From Trametes villosa (taxonomy: Eukaryota; Basidiomycota; Agaricomycetes; Polyporales; Polyporaceae): a DNA stretch of 64,000 nt. The notes beneath the pieces are model-generated. The model was not told the DNA's origin. It searched no databases and was given only the letters and a program-made list of their open reading frames with translations. A program made the position numbers and the translations under genes. The stretch covers positions 8,580,001 through 8,644,000 of the forward strand of contig PUDQ02000001.1 of the NCBI GenBank assembly GCA_002964805.2, given 5' to 3'. This document shows positions 1-10,823 of the stretch, piece after piece; the stretch's first letter is position 1, and each line of letters starts with the position of its first letter.

Positions 1-1213
1 CTCCCCGTTGAGCTCCTCGACGCCATCCTCGCGCCGCTTGCGCCAAACCACTCTGCGCTCGCCGCTGCAGCACTCACCTGCGCCGCACTGAACCCCAGTG
101 CCACCCGGCTGCTCTATCGCCATCTCTCCCTGTCCGAGTACGCTCGCAACACCTCCGTCATCCGTCTCCTCGCCGCCCGCCCCGACCTGGCCGGCCTCGT
201 CCGCACATTCTCCGTCCACCTCAGCGATGCCGAGCCAGCCGTACGCCCGACGTACTCCGACCTCCAGCGTGCCCTCGCGCGCATGACGAGTCTCACGAGC
301 CTCGCCCTCTACGTCGACGCTTCTGCCTCCTGGATTCTCTCACCCCCGCACGCCCAGAAGGACGAGAAGGGCGACATCCTTCACCCGGACGCCCCCTTCT
401 ACCCGCGTCTCGAGCATCTGACCTGTAACTTCCCGCTCGACGCCCACCTCGCCGCCTTCCTCGGCCAAGTCCCATCTCTTATCTCCCTCCAGCTCTCCTC
501 CTTCCTCTCCGACGCCCACGTCCAATCCGAGCCCGACCCGGCCCACGTCCAACCGTCACATATCCCCCTCCTCCAGGCCTACACCGGCCCCGCCCGCGTC
601 CTCCCCGCCCTCGCCTCCCGCCCCCTCCGCCAGGTCCACCTCTCCGGCGATCTCACCCTCGACCTCCTCCCGCCCACGAGCGCTCCGTCTGCGGAAGAGG
701 CGATGCCAGATCTCCGAGAATCGGGCGCGGCCAGTGATCGCGATCAGCCCTCGCGCGCGGATCCAGAAACGGACACGGGCGCGCTCCTCCAGGTCCTCAG
801 CGCAATGACCAGCGCCGCGCCCGCTGAGCTCCTCGAGGCCCTCGCGCTCGCCTACCCCAACCTCGCATGCCTGCGCCTGATGACGACGCGCGCGCTGTGG
901 GACCTGCCCGACTTGGTGAGTCTGCCTGCTTTTCCGGCCTCCGTGGGGTGGTGGAGCTGACTCAACTGCACCCTAGGCGTTCTATTCGCGTATCGCGGAC
1001 ACGCTCTCGACCCTCCCCCATCTCACCGCGTTCGAACTCGCCGGCATGCACTGGCAGTCGCGCCCCAAGGCAGAGCCCGCCGCGGCTGCAGAGAAGGAGT
1101 GGATCTCCCCGCCGGTCAGCCCGCGCGCCGCGGAGCTCCCCCCGCCGGACATCGACGACGACGAGCCGCTGGACTACGACTTCGACGGCGCGTTCCTGGA
1201 CTGGTCGTACTGA
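1..1213 (+). CDS. F-box/leucine-rich-repeat-like protein, 3' part (5' end outside window)
   Basis: The reading frame is open from base 1 and begins LPVELLDAILAPLAP, which resembles the first helix of fungal F-box-like domains that bind Skp1 in SCF ubiquitin ligases. About 300 residues follow with regularly spaced Leu-rich segments (LTSLALYVD, LEHLTCNFPLD, LISLQLSS), as in the irregular LRRs of Agaricomycete F-box proteins. A 61-bp intron (916-976, GTGAGT...CCCTAG) joins exon 1 (1-915) to exon 2 (977-1213). Exon 2 reads AFYSRIADTLSTLPHLTAFEL and ends in an acidic tail DDDEPLDYDFDGAFLDWSY before TGA. The true start lies upstream of the window. The F-box assignment rests on the short N-terminal similarity and the LRR-like spacing. 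The exon structure is secure; the substrate cannot be inferred. Confidence 0.7.
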
Positions 1214-4137
1214 GCACACCCCGCGCAGGCCGTCGGAGGAGGGGAGGCGGGGGAAGACGGATGGCAGACTTCGGGCGCGCGCGCGACGCCGCTAACCCGA
1301 GCTCGGTGCGTCGCCGTGAGCGCTTCGTAGCCTCTGTCTTACCTCGTCATCCCTGGCGGGCTTGTCGATGTCGTAACGCATCCCACCCGTCTCGACCGTC
1401 CGGCGAAGTCGTATCCTATCTGTCCGATGACCCCTCAGATCGCGCACCCCGGAGACGTTGGCGTCCCTCTTGGAATCAGCTCGCGGCGGATTTGCACCCA
1501 CCGTCGGCCTCCTTGGCACTATCGCGACCAGTACGCGTCTCCCTAACAAACAAAAAGCACGCTATAGCTCCAGCGTATGCCCACCCTGACTGGCGGCCAC
1601 ATTCTCGCCTTCTTCCCCCTTCCCCCTTCCGCCTGCCAAATCAAACCTTCCCTCCGCGGCCATATTTTTCGGCGCCGCATCCAAGTCCGGACTCCGTTCA
1701 CCACCATGCCCCTCGCAGCACCCTATTGACAGCTCCGCGATGCCCGCCGCAGCGGCTGCTTAATTTATCGACCCGTCCGTCCACATAGGCCGCACGCCGT
1801 CATTCAGTTATCGCCCCCCGCACATTGCCTGCTTCCGATCCCAGCGCCCGCTTCCTCCTTCCCACTTCTCCCTTCTCGGATTCCAGCTTCCATGGCCTAG
1901 GTCCCAACCCATACCCCTCCACCCACATATACTTACTGCACTCCGTATCGTCCCCTCCGTCCGCACGCCGCCGTTCATGAGCGTTAATTGGAATGTTCGT
2001 TCCGCTATCGTACCGTTTATGTTGTGTTCTCTTTCACCTTCATCTTCACTCTCGCCCTCTCTCTCCATCGCATGCTTTTTACGTGCACCCCCTGCCCCAG
2101 CACCCCCGACGACCAACCGCCGAGCGCTGTTTATCGCGCCCGGCCTCATGCCGCTTACGATCGCCCTTGCCTCGATCGCAATAGCCTTGCCGCAGCCGCA
2201 GCCGTTCATTTTCCCTGCGGCCGCTTCTTCTGTGACTTCACCGCACCCATGCACGCCCCACTCCGAACGTATCGTACTTCTCCCCTCCCGCGCCCCGCCT
2301 AGTTTATTGTACCAGCTCTCGCGCGCACTTCATCTCCCGTGCTCCCCGTCTCCCCGTGAACTTACTCCCCCCGTTATCGCGCCCGCGCCCTTTAGCCACA
2401 CCCGCAGTCACCCTTATGCCCTTTCATTTCGTACGGCAGCGCTCGCGTAGTCCAGGGCCCCGCGGCTTTCCTGCGCTGTATGTACGTATCGTAGACAGGA
2501 ACCGTTAATATATAATGCCTCTTGGGAATCCACTGCCGTCGGCCGCGATCGAGCACCGAGGACCGTGGATCGAGAGACCCTGCGCCCGGAGGTTCATTCG
2601 TCGTTACGCCCGAACGAACCCGAGCCCGAGAATCCGCGGCCGTGCACCACTTGATATTCGCGAATTCACAAGTATCATGCCGTGCTTCTTGAACGCGAAC
2701 CTCGACGACGACGACCGCAGCGATCGCCGCCCGCACACCTCCGCGGTCAGCACGCGCAGGCGCGCGCCCGGGCCAGGGCGTCCCCGAAGCGACGCCGCGG
2801 CGCGATGGCGCTGCGATGTGTCGAGAAGTAGCATACATACCCACGCGCCGCGCAATGGCGGGGGGCGGTTGCACAGACTCCAGAGAAGCACGCTACGCGG
2901 CGCGTTCTGTGCTTCGGCACTCCAAAGAGTCAGTTGCGCACCCCTGCCGGGCTCCACGCCGCCCTTCGCGAGAGCCTCGCGCGCGCTTCGAGCTTCGTCT
3001 TCGCCCGGTGCCACTGGCACTGGGGAGAACGTGCGCGGCTGGGGCCTCCTCGGGCGCACTCGCGCGAATGCAACTCCGCCAGCCCTGAGCCGGGAGCCCC
3101 AGTTCATATTGGTGCGAGCAGCGCCCGCCGACGAGTCGCTAGAACTCGCGAAGCAGCGTCCGCTGGTGACTGGCCCTAGCAATTGCCGGCAGCCGTACGT
3201 ACGTGCGGGCACAGCATCGCGGGCTCGGGTCCTAGCTGCTACTCCTGCAGCGCGGCGTGTGTCTATCGACACTCCGAAGCGACGATAGCGCGGCCTAGGT
3301 GCCAGGGTACCCCGTCATGTCCAACTCCGAGTCCGTTGCACATGCGTAATCGCGATTCGCAGCGGCCTCGGAGGATGTATACGCAATGAGCAGCACTAGG
3401 GACGTCGACTCGGACGCGGCGACGGACGGAGGGTCCGCGGGATTCGTACTCAGCCGCAGACCCTAGATCCCGTTCGGAGATGGATTGCGAGGAGGGCGTG
3501 GGTGACGTGCATGCGGGCTGGCCGAGGCAGCGCGATAGCGGGCGGAGACGAGCACACAGGACGGGACGCGATCACAGGAAGGCCGTGTGCGCAAGAACGG
3601 GGACCGAACTCAGACTGGGCAGGGCCCGCGCCATGGGTCGCGTAGGTGTGCGGATGCATAATGAACTGTGAACTGTATACAACGCGCGCCCACTCGCGCT
3701 CGCACAGATATATACACAAGAACCACGCCGGCGCCCCGCGCGGCAGGCCAGGAGCAGGGGAGGGGGCTGGGATGGGATGGGAGGGCCTGGCGAGACGGCT
3801 GCGCGCGCGGGCGCAGAAGCACAAGGGGAGGGGGAAGGGCAGCTGGTGTTCGCGCAGGTACGAGAAGCGTCTGGGGCGCGAGCTTGGTTGCGCCTTTTCG
3901 CCCGTTCGGCGCGGGGCTGGGGGAGCGCAATCTCGAGATGGGCCGCAGGCGGGCTCGCCGAGGCGCCCGCCGAAGATCGCGGCAGATCCGCTGCAGGCGC
4001 GTCCCCGATGGGGCCAGCACGCTTCTTCCGAGGCCCAAACTCTCGCCGGCTTCTGCGCGTGCTGGGCCCAGCGCCCGCGCCGCCGAGATCGCGGGCGTGG
4101 GACGCAAGATGCTGGCGCAGAAGCCCTCACGCGCTGC
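1214..4137. other. GC-rich intergenic region, no gene recognised
   Basis: This 2.9-kb stretch separates the 3' ends of two convergent genes. It holds pyrimidine-rich tracts (about 1600-2350), an AT-rich spot TTAATATATAATG at 2505-2517, and many overlapping Arg/Pro/Ala-rich open frames on both strands, typical of GC-rich non-coding DNA. I could not find a spliced model with recognisable domains or consistent splice sites. Long 3' UTRs, a non-coding transcript or an orphan gene are possible. Confidence 0.4.
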
Positions 4138-5634
4138 TCAATGGAATGTGGTGGTGATCCCGGCCGCGCTGAAGTCCGCAGATGCGACGATAGGCCCTCC
4201 GCCCGATTCAGAACGCTGACCGGTTCGCGCGTTCATCATCGCCTTGAGGAAGTCCTTGTGCTGCTGGTGTTCTTTGCACCCTGGCGGCGGCGGAGGTGGT
4301 CAGCGATGTCGCGTACAGACACATGCCGCGACAGCAGACAGGTACGCACTTGGTTTATGCGCCTTCCAGTCTTCTTTCTGGCAGGCCTGCCCGCAATAGA
4401 CAACTTCCTTGCACCCGCCACAGCGTTTGAACTCGGCGACGCGCACCTCACGGGTCCCGCAGGCCTCGCGTGAACACTTCTTGAGGACGTATGACTTGAC
4501 TTCCGCGTCGCTGTCCGCCCATGCCCATACGTCCGAAGCCATCCACAGGTCCTGTGTGAGCCAGAGGTAGTCATGTGCCGCTTCCGGGCCATTGAGCGAC
4601 CGCGGTAAATTGTTCAGCGTTTCTATATTCGAGCAGGATTAGCGCGCTTCCTCGAACACGTCAAATTCGGCCAGGCACGCACTCGGTCTGTCGACCTTGC
4701 CGAGTACCTTCAGCAGCACGTGGGGATTCGTGGAGGCCGCGATCCTCAGGTATTGGCGGGCGATTTCGCAGTCGCCCCACAGCTTGAAGGAGGCCAAGGC
4801 GGCAGTGTACAATATCGCGCCAGGCCCGTGTTTTATCTTACTCGCGATAAAGTCCCGTGAAAGTGGGGCCTGGCTAGGCGCTTCGAAGGTGCAGCCACCC
4901 CGCGGGGGCCAGCTGCCGTCTTCGCGCCGGCGGTCAAGCCAGGCTTGCGCAAATGAGAGGGCATCGGCGTGGCGACCAGCCTGGAGAAGCACGGAACCCA
5001 GCCAATCGCGCTGTCCCATGTTGTCTCCCGGGCAGAGACGCAACATTTCGACCATCGTGTTCCTAGGGGCGTTAGGTGTTGAGCATTGTGCACAAACTCT
5101 GGATGGGTGGTGGACTCACGCAGCCTTGTTGTATTCCTTGACCTCGAAGGCTAGGCGCACGATGGCTTGCAGAACACGCATGTACGGGCGCGTCTCGAGG
5201 AGGCTCCAGAAACGCTCGGCGTACTGGTCGTCGTCGTCAAAACAGGTAGGACCCAAGCAACGCTTCAGTTGTGCACGACCTGGCCAACTAGTCAGTCTCT
5301 GTCGTTTCGTCGCTTCCCATGCATTCGCGCAGTTGCCTACCTTTGTCCGCGGTTTCCTCGAGCAATTTCAAGCCCATGGCCATCGTCGGCATGAGAAACG
5401 CCATCTGTATGGCCGCGTCTAGGTTGTTGGGATCCTCCATAGCTTTGTAGAGGTACGGCAGGGCCTGCTCAGGCTTGCGCTTCCGGCAGAGGTCTTCTCC
5501 TATTTCGAGGCTACCGGAGAGTCGATAAGTCGCGTGGAAGACACGTAACGGAATCCTCACTTTCTGGCTGACTCTCTCGAGACCGTGCCACCACCGATCC
5601 CCATCTGCGCTTCGGCACCGACGCGACGCTGCAT
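4138..5634 (-). CDS. MYND-type zinc-finger protein with helical-repeat N-terminal region
   Basis: Six exons join in one frame: 5634-5561, 5510-5341, 5279-5120, 5062-4683, 4622-4350, 4280-4138 (1200 nt, 399 aa). Introns are 50-69 bp with GTGAGG, GTAGGC, GTGAGT, GTGCGT and GTGCGT donors. The first ~260 residues look like TPR-type helical repeats (QALPYLYKAMEDPNNLDAAI, RFWSLLETRPYMR, LRLCPGDNMGQRDWLGSVLL), as in Agaricomycete MYND proteins. At about residues 311-356 a MYND finger follows: CSREAC, CGGC, YCGQAC, then WKAHKPRC. The last Cys is restored only by splicing the 4281-4349 intron, which supports the model. MYND fingers usually bind proline-rich partners in chromatin or signalling complexes; the partner here is unknown. 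An alternative ATG at 5641 does not keep the frame across the first intron. Confidence 0.85.
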
Positions 5635-6147
5635 TTCGCAATGAGCGACTCTGGACGGCAAAATATTCTGGATAGAGGGGTGGCCGCAGGTCAAGGTGCG
5701 ACGTTGCGGGGAACGAGTGGTGGGGGGAGAAGGCAGGCTAGTCTGGTCAGGGAGGCGGTAGTGACGCGGTGGGTGGCGCGTTACGGCACGCGCGCGTGAC
5801 TACAGCCAATCGCGACGCGCGTCCGAGTCGGGGTGGCTCAGGCTCTCTCTTCGTTGGCCATCGCACAACACATTCTAGGCTACGCACGGCTACACTCTCG
5901 TCGACGAAAACTGGAGCTGCATGCGCGTTGAATTGGCAGGACTCTCCAGCGACTATACACGCGACATCGTTTCTCACAAGTCTCGTAAGACTAATACAAC
6001 TTGACGCGATCTACACCGGAAAGCCCTCAGCCTCGAAGTCACTGTTGGCACCATCGAAGTGCGTGATCAGATGAATATATGCATGCTTCAACGCTACCTC
6101 CGCCTACTCGCGGCCCTCCGCAGTGGCAACATTTAAAGACGAACGAC
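5635..6147. other. Upstream region of the MYND gene
   Basis: 513 bp of mixed-composition sequence between the MYND gene start and repeat copy 1. It presumably contains the MYND promoter. No clear TATA box, RNA gene or conserved coding frame was seen. Confidence 0.4.
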
Positions 6148-6800
6148 AAGCGCATTTTGGTTTCCCCGCTCGTGCGCTGCCTTGAGGAAGACCGCACACG
6201 AGCGGGTACTTATCCCGAGGACCACGAAAAGGTATGCGCCAGGGCCGAAGCCCCTCCCTCGAGATGAAAGAAACACTCACCTTAACTCTTGCCCCGCGTC
6301 ACGTCCACGACGGCGCAGACGGCGAGTCCCGATGCGTGCTTGAGGCGAAATGAGGGGACCTAAGATAAAGGTTAGTAATGCGCCGGCGAGCTTGAAGCGT
6401 GCTTGAGGCGAGCTTGAGGCGATATGAGGGGACCTAAGAGAAAGGTCAGTTATTCGAGCTTGAGGCGAGGCTTGAGGCGAGGCTTGAGGCGCGATAAAGG
6501 GACCTAAGACAGAGGTTAGTAGAACGAGCTTGAGGCGTGCATGAAGCGGGCTTGAAGCGAGCTTGAGGCGAGATGAGCGGACCTAAGAGAGGGGTACCTA
6601 GGAGAGGAGTGAGTGGGGGGAAAGCGTGCTCGAGCCTGGTTCTTAAACTAGGGAAGGCGGGAGGCTGGGTGGCTGACAGCTTCTCCAGCCTCCGATCGCT
6701 TCACGACTAGCTCTCTACAGTTCGTTGGCCTGTGATACTCGGCGAGCCGAAGAAGCACTTGAACCAGTCGGGATTGCAAGCGGGCTCCCATTCGCTCGTT
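6148..6800 (+). repeat. Composite dispersed repeat, copy R1
   Basis: The copy begins with the shared 5' module AGCGCATTTTGGTTTCCCCG, then GGGTACTTATCCCGAGGACC and TATGCGCCAGGGCCGAAGCC. It lacks the 110-bp GC-rich central units of the other copies. Instead it holds an expanded array built on GCTTGAGGCGAG and GACCTAAGAGAAAGGT (about four imperfect units of ~70-75 bp, 6345-6600). It ends with the shared 3' module (GGCTGACAGCTTCTCCAGCC, then GGGCTCCCATTCGCTCGTT). Related copies lie at 18.7, 50.1, 56.6 and 60.6 kb, all in the same orientation. No coding function is supported. Confidence 0.85.
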
Positions 6801-7246
6801 CCTTCGTCCGGGTTGAACCGTTGCTGTCATAGCCCGAGGGCTCGACCTACGAATTGACATCTCTGTATCTCATGGTCACGCACCATGCAGTGTTGTACGT
6901 GCGCGGACAAATACATAATGGGTCCTCCATAGAAAGTGTACAGACAACAATATGCGGAGTACGACGACATGACAAGCTATAAGCATAATCAACGCGTGTG
7001 TACAACAAATAGCACAGGTTCGAGGTAAGGAAAGCGCGATTTTTCAATGAACACGGACTTTGGTTTGGGGTGCGCGACAACGGTGGTCGGCGAAAAAGCG
7101 AGACAGGGAGGGGAGCGATGAGCGGGGACAAAACATACTGGCACCGGGCCATGCGACGGCAACGTGTGGAAAGGCGAAGGAGAGAGCAGACTTCAAAGAA
7201 TGCAGGGTATGGCAGCAGGGGGGACAGCGACAGGAATAGCAGGGGA
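6801..7246. other. Spacer downstream of PKL1
   Basis: 446 bp between repeat R1 and the stop codon of the first kinase-like gene. It probably carries that gene's 3' UTR. Nothing else was recognised. Confidence 0.4.
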
Positions 7247-8655
7247 TCAGCGACTGGGGGAGGATAGCGGGGATGAGCGCGTTAAAGCAAGTCGGAGGAA
7301 AGTGTACAGCATGTATAGCTTCACGCATCGGTAAGCCACAGAACCCCCGCGCCGACGCTGGACACTTACGGGATAGAAAGCGTTACGAACTACGCGAACG
7401 ACGGCGTCCTCGCTCCGGAGTTGCAGCCGCCAGGCACAGTGTATCGCGGAGGTGCGCTTCCGCACAGCATGCCACTCGCAGAGAGCCTCAGATGCGGTGG
7501 GGCGTTTGGCGGGGTCATGGTCCGTCATCTTCTTGACGAGGGGCTCGAGCATGCGCAGATTGCGGTATTTCTGCCCTCGTATCGGTAAGAAACACTGGGT
7601 GATGCCTACGGCAGGACGGAGTTGCACTGACCTCGACGAAGTGCTTCTTGAAGACGTTGCCGAGAAGGTAGACGTCCAGCTTAAACGGGTCGTACCGGAC
7701 GGTGTCGTGGAGCTCAGGAGGGCTCCTGTCGAGGCCCAGCGTGCCGACCACGAGCTTTTCCTCGACACTGGCATTGGCAGGGAACCGAGTGGAAATGCCG
7801 AAATCGGTGAAGTAGTAGCGGATGGGGGCCCCAGCACGAGGGCGGACCGGCGCACGTCGGGAGTCGTCGGGTAGGAAGTCGTCATGAATGGGATGGTGAC
7901 CGTATGGATATAAAGCACTGGCATCCATCATAATGTTCTTAAATGCGCAGTCTCTGAAAGGATCTCAGTCGCGGTAGTCCCCAGAAGATTGCTTGGGCGT
8001 ACCGGTGCGCAACGTTGTGCTCATGCAAGAACGTGAGGCCCTGGAAAGCTATTTGTCAAGATAATACGGGATAGTTGTGATCATCCTACTGACCTCGAGA
8101 AGCTGCTCGCCGCATTGCAGGACGTCTCCCACCCGCTCGAACCCTGGCGAGTCGATGTACCGGAGGAAGGGCATGACAATGAACGAGACCGGCTCCGAGT
8201 CCCCTTCGACCGCCGGGACATCGCGGAGCACCTCGATGGGAACACAACAGTTGCGAGGGTCTTTCCGCAGCTCGTCTGAGCGTAGAAAGTCCGCAATTTC
8301 CAGCTCGCGAGAGTCCCTCGGCACACTCTTGATGTAGACGAGGGCCCCGTCACTAATGCGGATAGCATCGATGACGCCGTTCCTCAGCTCAAGAAAGTCT
8401 CAGAAACTGTGACTAGCTCTGTCAGAGTCTACGCGAAACGCTTACCGGAAGAGTCAGCGCGTCTTCCGCGTCCACCCAGGCGCCCTCTGGCTTGCCCATC
8501 CAGGATGGGATCCAGCCCGGTCGATATCTAGGTCGAAGTTCGTAGCCAGACCTTTTCAGATACGGCCAGTACTCTCGCCAAATCTTCTCCGCTGGTAAAA
8601 GCTCACGAGGACCATCGGGATGATCCTGGGATATCCCATCAGCGGTACCGGACAT
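7247..8655 (-). CDS. Kinase-like protein PKL1 (divergent member)
   Basis: Six exons: 8655-8446, 8387-8094, 8040-8003, 7953-7632, 7570-7370, 7318-7247 (378 aa). Exon 1 carries the family N-terminal motif YELRPRYRPGWIPSWMGKP. Exon 2 has the putative VAIK Lys (LVYIKSV) and alpha-C Glu (SRELEI). The HRD loop is split after HR by the intron at 7954-8002 (AHR/DCAFKN). DFG is in YFTDFGIST, and a PPE motif plus YDPFKLDVYLLG follow. The last intron (7319-7369) is inferred because it leaves exon 5 at 201 nt, as in the paralogues; the frame also stays open without it. Exon 2 is longer than in paralogues (294 against 282 nt), and DPRNCC replaces DPRNHC. The gene is head-to-head with S1. Substrate and catalytic activity are unknown. 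Confidence 0.85.
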
Positions 8656-9565
8656 GCTGAAATGAGGAGCCTGGGGCGAAGGGGCGTGGACCTAATGTCT
8701 GGGGCTGCTTCGTGATCGCACCGCCCCGAGAAGTAGTCTCCTGTATGTACTGCGCAGCCGGAGTCAGGCAGATATCCGGATAGTTGGATAGATCGCTGGG
8801 GACGTACCAGCCTCTGGAGCCGGGAGGGGGGCTCAGGGCGAGGAGTTGGGTGGACTCGAGAGGACTCGAGGGTGTCTGTCCTGGAGCAAGCGGCCTGATA
8901 AGTGTGTCCAAACATCATTCCCTGGTCACGATGGTATTGAGAAGGCGTCAAATGTGGACCGTCGGCTGTACAGCGCGGGAGTAGAAGTGGGACGCAAGGT
9001 CCGGCAATGCGCCACGCTGTCAAAGTCCAAGTTCTGAATTAGTTCTGAATACTGAACGGTACTGAGGGTTAAGCGCCGTCGTATTAGGCGGGGCACAGCC
9101 GCGCTAGCACATGTGCTGCCTTCCGTAAACCCCGAGCGCTCAGGTTTGCCACGCCCCCTCCCTTTCAGCCCGCCATTTCGCCCTCACTGTCTGATACCTT
9201 CATCGGCATCCTTCTATACTACGCCTGCAGCATACGGTAGATGTTGCCCAAGCGCTCAATGCAGAAGTTATGCGCAACAACATATTCGGTCTGCGACTCC
9301 TTCAGCAAGGGCGTCATATGAGGCCGAATTCGAACGTCGGTCGGATATCTAGGCACCTCACGACGACTACCTCAGGCGTTCCGCATATCCAGACATGCTT
9401 GAATGCATTGGGATATCCAGAAGACCGTTGTGAGAGGGCTTATATAGCCCTCCGTCCCGCTTGTACGAGAACCCGTCGCCTGCTCAAACGATTTCAGACG
9501 TAGGTCCTCCTTGGGCTACGCCCACGTCACCGTGTACTGAGCTGACCCCCCTCGGCGAACAGATA
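8656..9565. promoter_or_regulatory. Bidirectional intergenic region between PKL1 and S1
   Basis: 910 bp separate the two divergent start codons. On the S1 side a TATATAG box lies at 9441-9447. A 5'-UTR intron (9500-9562, donor GTAGGT, branch-like GCTGAC, acceptor CAG) ends three bases before the S1 ATG. The same arrangement recurs at S2 and S3, so this is probably a shared promoter region. No shared operator sequence could be aligned by eye. Confidence 0.6.
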
Positions 9566-10431
9566 ATGGCGCTCAACACTGTGCAAGACGCATCTGCCGT
9601 CACTGACCTCGTCCTCGCCGGTCTCAAGATGGCAGGATACGGCGTGTTCACTGTGGGCAGCGTCCTTGGATCCGACTACTACCTCAGAGGCCACTTGGAC
9701 AAGGAGAAGCGCATGCAACGCACCATATGTCACTGGTCCAAGGTGCTCAAAAACCTGAACGCGGCGCAGCGGCGTCAAATTGGCGAGGACGCCGTCCACG
9801 ACATGATCACCGTGCTGAAGCAGTACGTCTTCACCCCGGCGCTACATCCCTGCAGGCAAACCATGCTCATGGTCACACTAGACTTGACTCGCATCTCAGC
9901 ATCTTAGCGATCAGGCTGCGGAAATCGTCGCTTTGGTCTCGCACCATGGGCAAAGACGCCGATGACATTCGAAAGCTCGAACGCTTGGTAGAGCAGACGG
10001 ACGATGACTTGAGAGTGAGAGCGGGTTCCTTGCCCTCCAGGAATGACTTCTTACTCGAACCCCTACAGGTCCGGACGAAAGACACGCTCAACAGCGTGGA
10101 GTTCGACTTGGATTCTATTCGCCCTGAGCAGAACCCAGCAACCACAACGGCCGAGGATGAGCCGGACGAACCGGACGAACCGGACGCGCGCGTCAAGTCG
10201 CAGGCTCCGATGGTAATCTTCTATGACCAAGAGGACCAAGTTGCGCTCCCATTACGGGCTGTGCTCGCTCCGGAGAGGCCGCTTCCTGCGGCACAGCCGA
10301 CAGGTAGGTTTAATCTTCTTTCGGGGCATTGGAGGGTGCTCACGCTCCGGGTACACTCTCCAGTAGTCTTTGCGCAGCCCGTGCCAGAGTATTGTTATCA
10401 GCACTACAGGTACGGCGAGGAGCAAGTCTAA
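9566..10431 (+). CDS. S-family protein S1 (helical, N-terminal hydrophobic segment)
   Basis: Exons 9566-9822, 9882-10014, 10069-10303, 10364-10431 give 230 aa. The N-terminus has a hydrophobic stretch (LAGLKMAGYGVFTVGSVLG) that could be a membrane or amphipathic helix. A helical region follows (WSKVLKNLNAAQRRQIGED; DDIRKLERLVEQTDDDL). After that comes an acidic/Pro-rich linker with EPDEPDEPD and a short C-terminus. Intron positions match S2 and S3: the junction after DLR corresponds to the one after KDFT, and the final exon is 68 nt in all three. S1 is the most diverged member. No known domain was recognised. It is divergent from PKL1 and convergent with PKL2 (392 bp). The model is secure through exon 2; the C-terminal half is less certain. 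Confidence 0.75.
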
Positions 10432-10823
10432 GCGACAACACTTGTTTGCATCCCCTCTTCTCTGTGTCGCTCTGTATATCTCATGTACGCGTAGCATCCC
10501 GCTCCCGAGATGATTCATGTGGACTGACTGTGGTAGCGTCGGCTCGGCGACTCGAAAGTGAGAATGAGGCTTACGCATGTCCGGACTGGTAGGGTTATTG
10601 AGCTAAGTTTGTTATCATGAGGACACGGATCGCCGGCGGAAGTGGGACGCTGCACTAAGTTTGGAAGTCTCACACCGAGTGGAAACATGATAGCGAACGC
10701 GAGCACTGTGCATCCGGACAACCAAGCGACCCGCGACGAAATTGTAGTGTCCAAGGAACTCCGGCCCCCAAGAGGGGGGTATCGTGAACATCAATGGCAG
10801 ACTGGCATATGGTATCCCGACCT
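10432..10823. other. Convergent 3' spacer between S1 and PKL2
   Basis: 392 bp between two convergent stop codons, presumably the two 3' UTRs. No other feature seen. Confidence 0.4.

Noticed and set aside
1808..2450. 148- and 157-codon frames on opposite strands
   Set aside because: Low-complexity, CT/GA-rich DNA; no splice structure or similarity.
3450..4473. Overlapping open frames of 165-275 codons on both strands
   Set aside because: Arg/Pro/Ala-rich composition, several mutually overlapping frames, no domain; part overlaps the MYND gene antisense.
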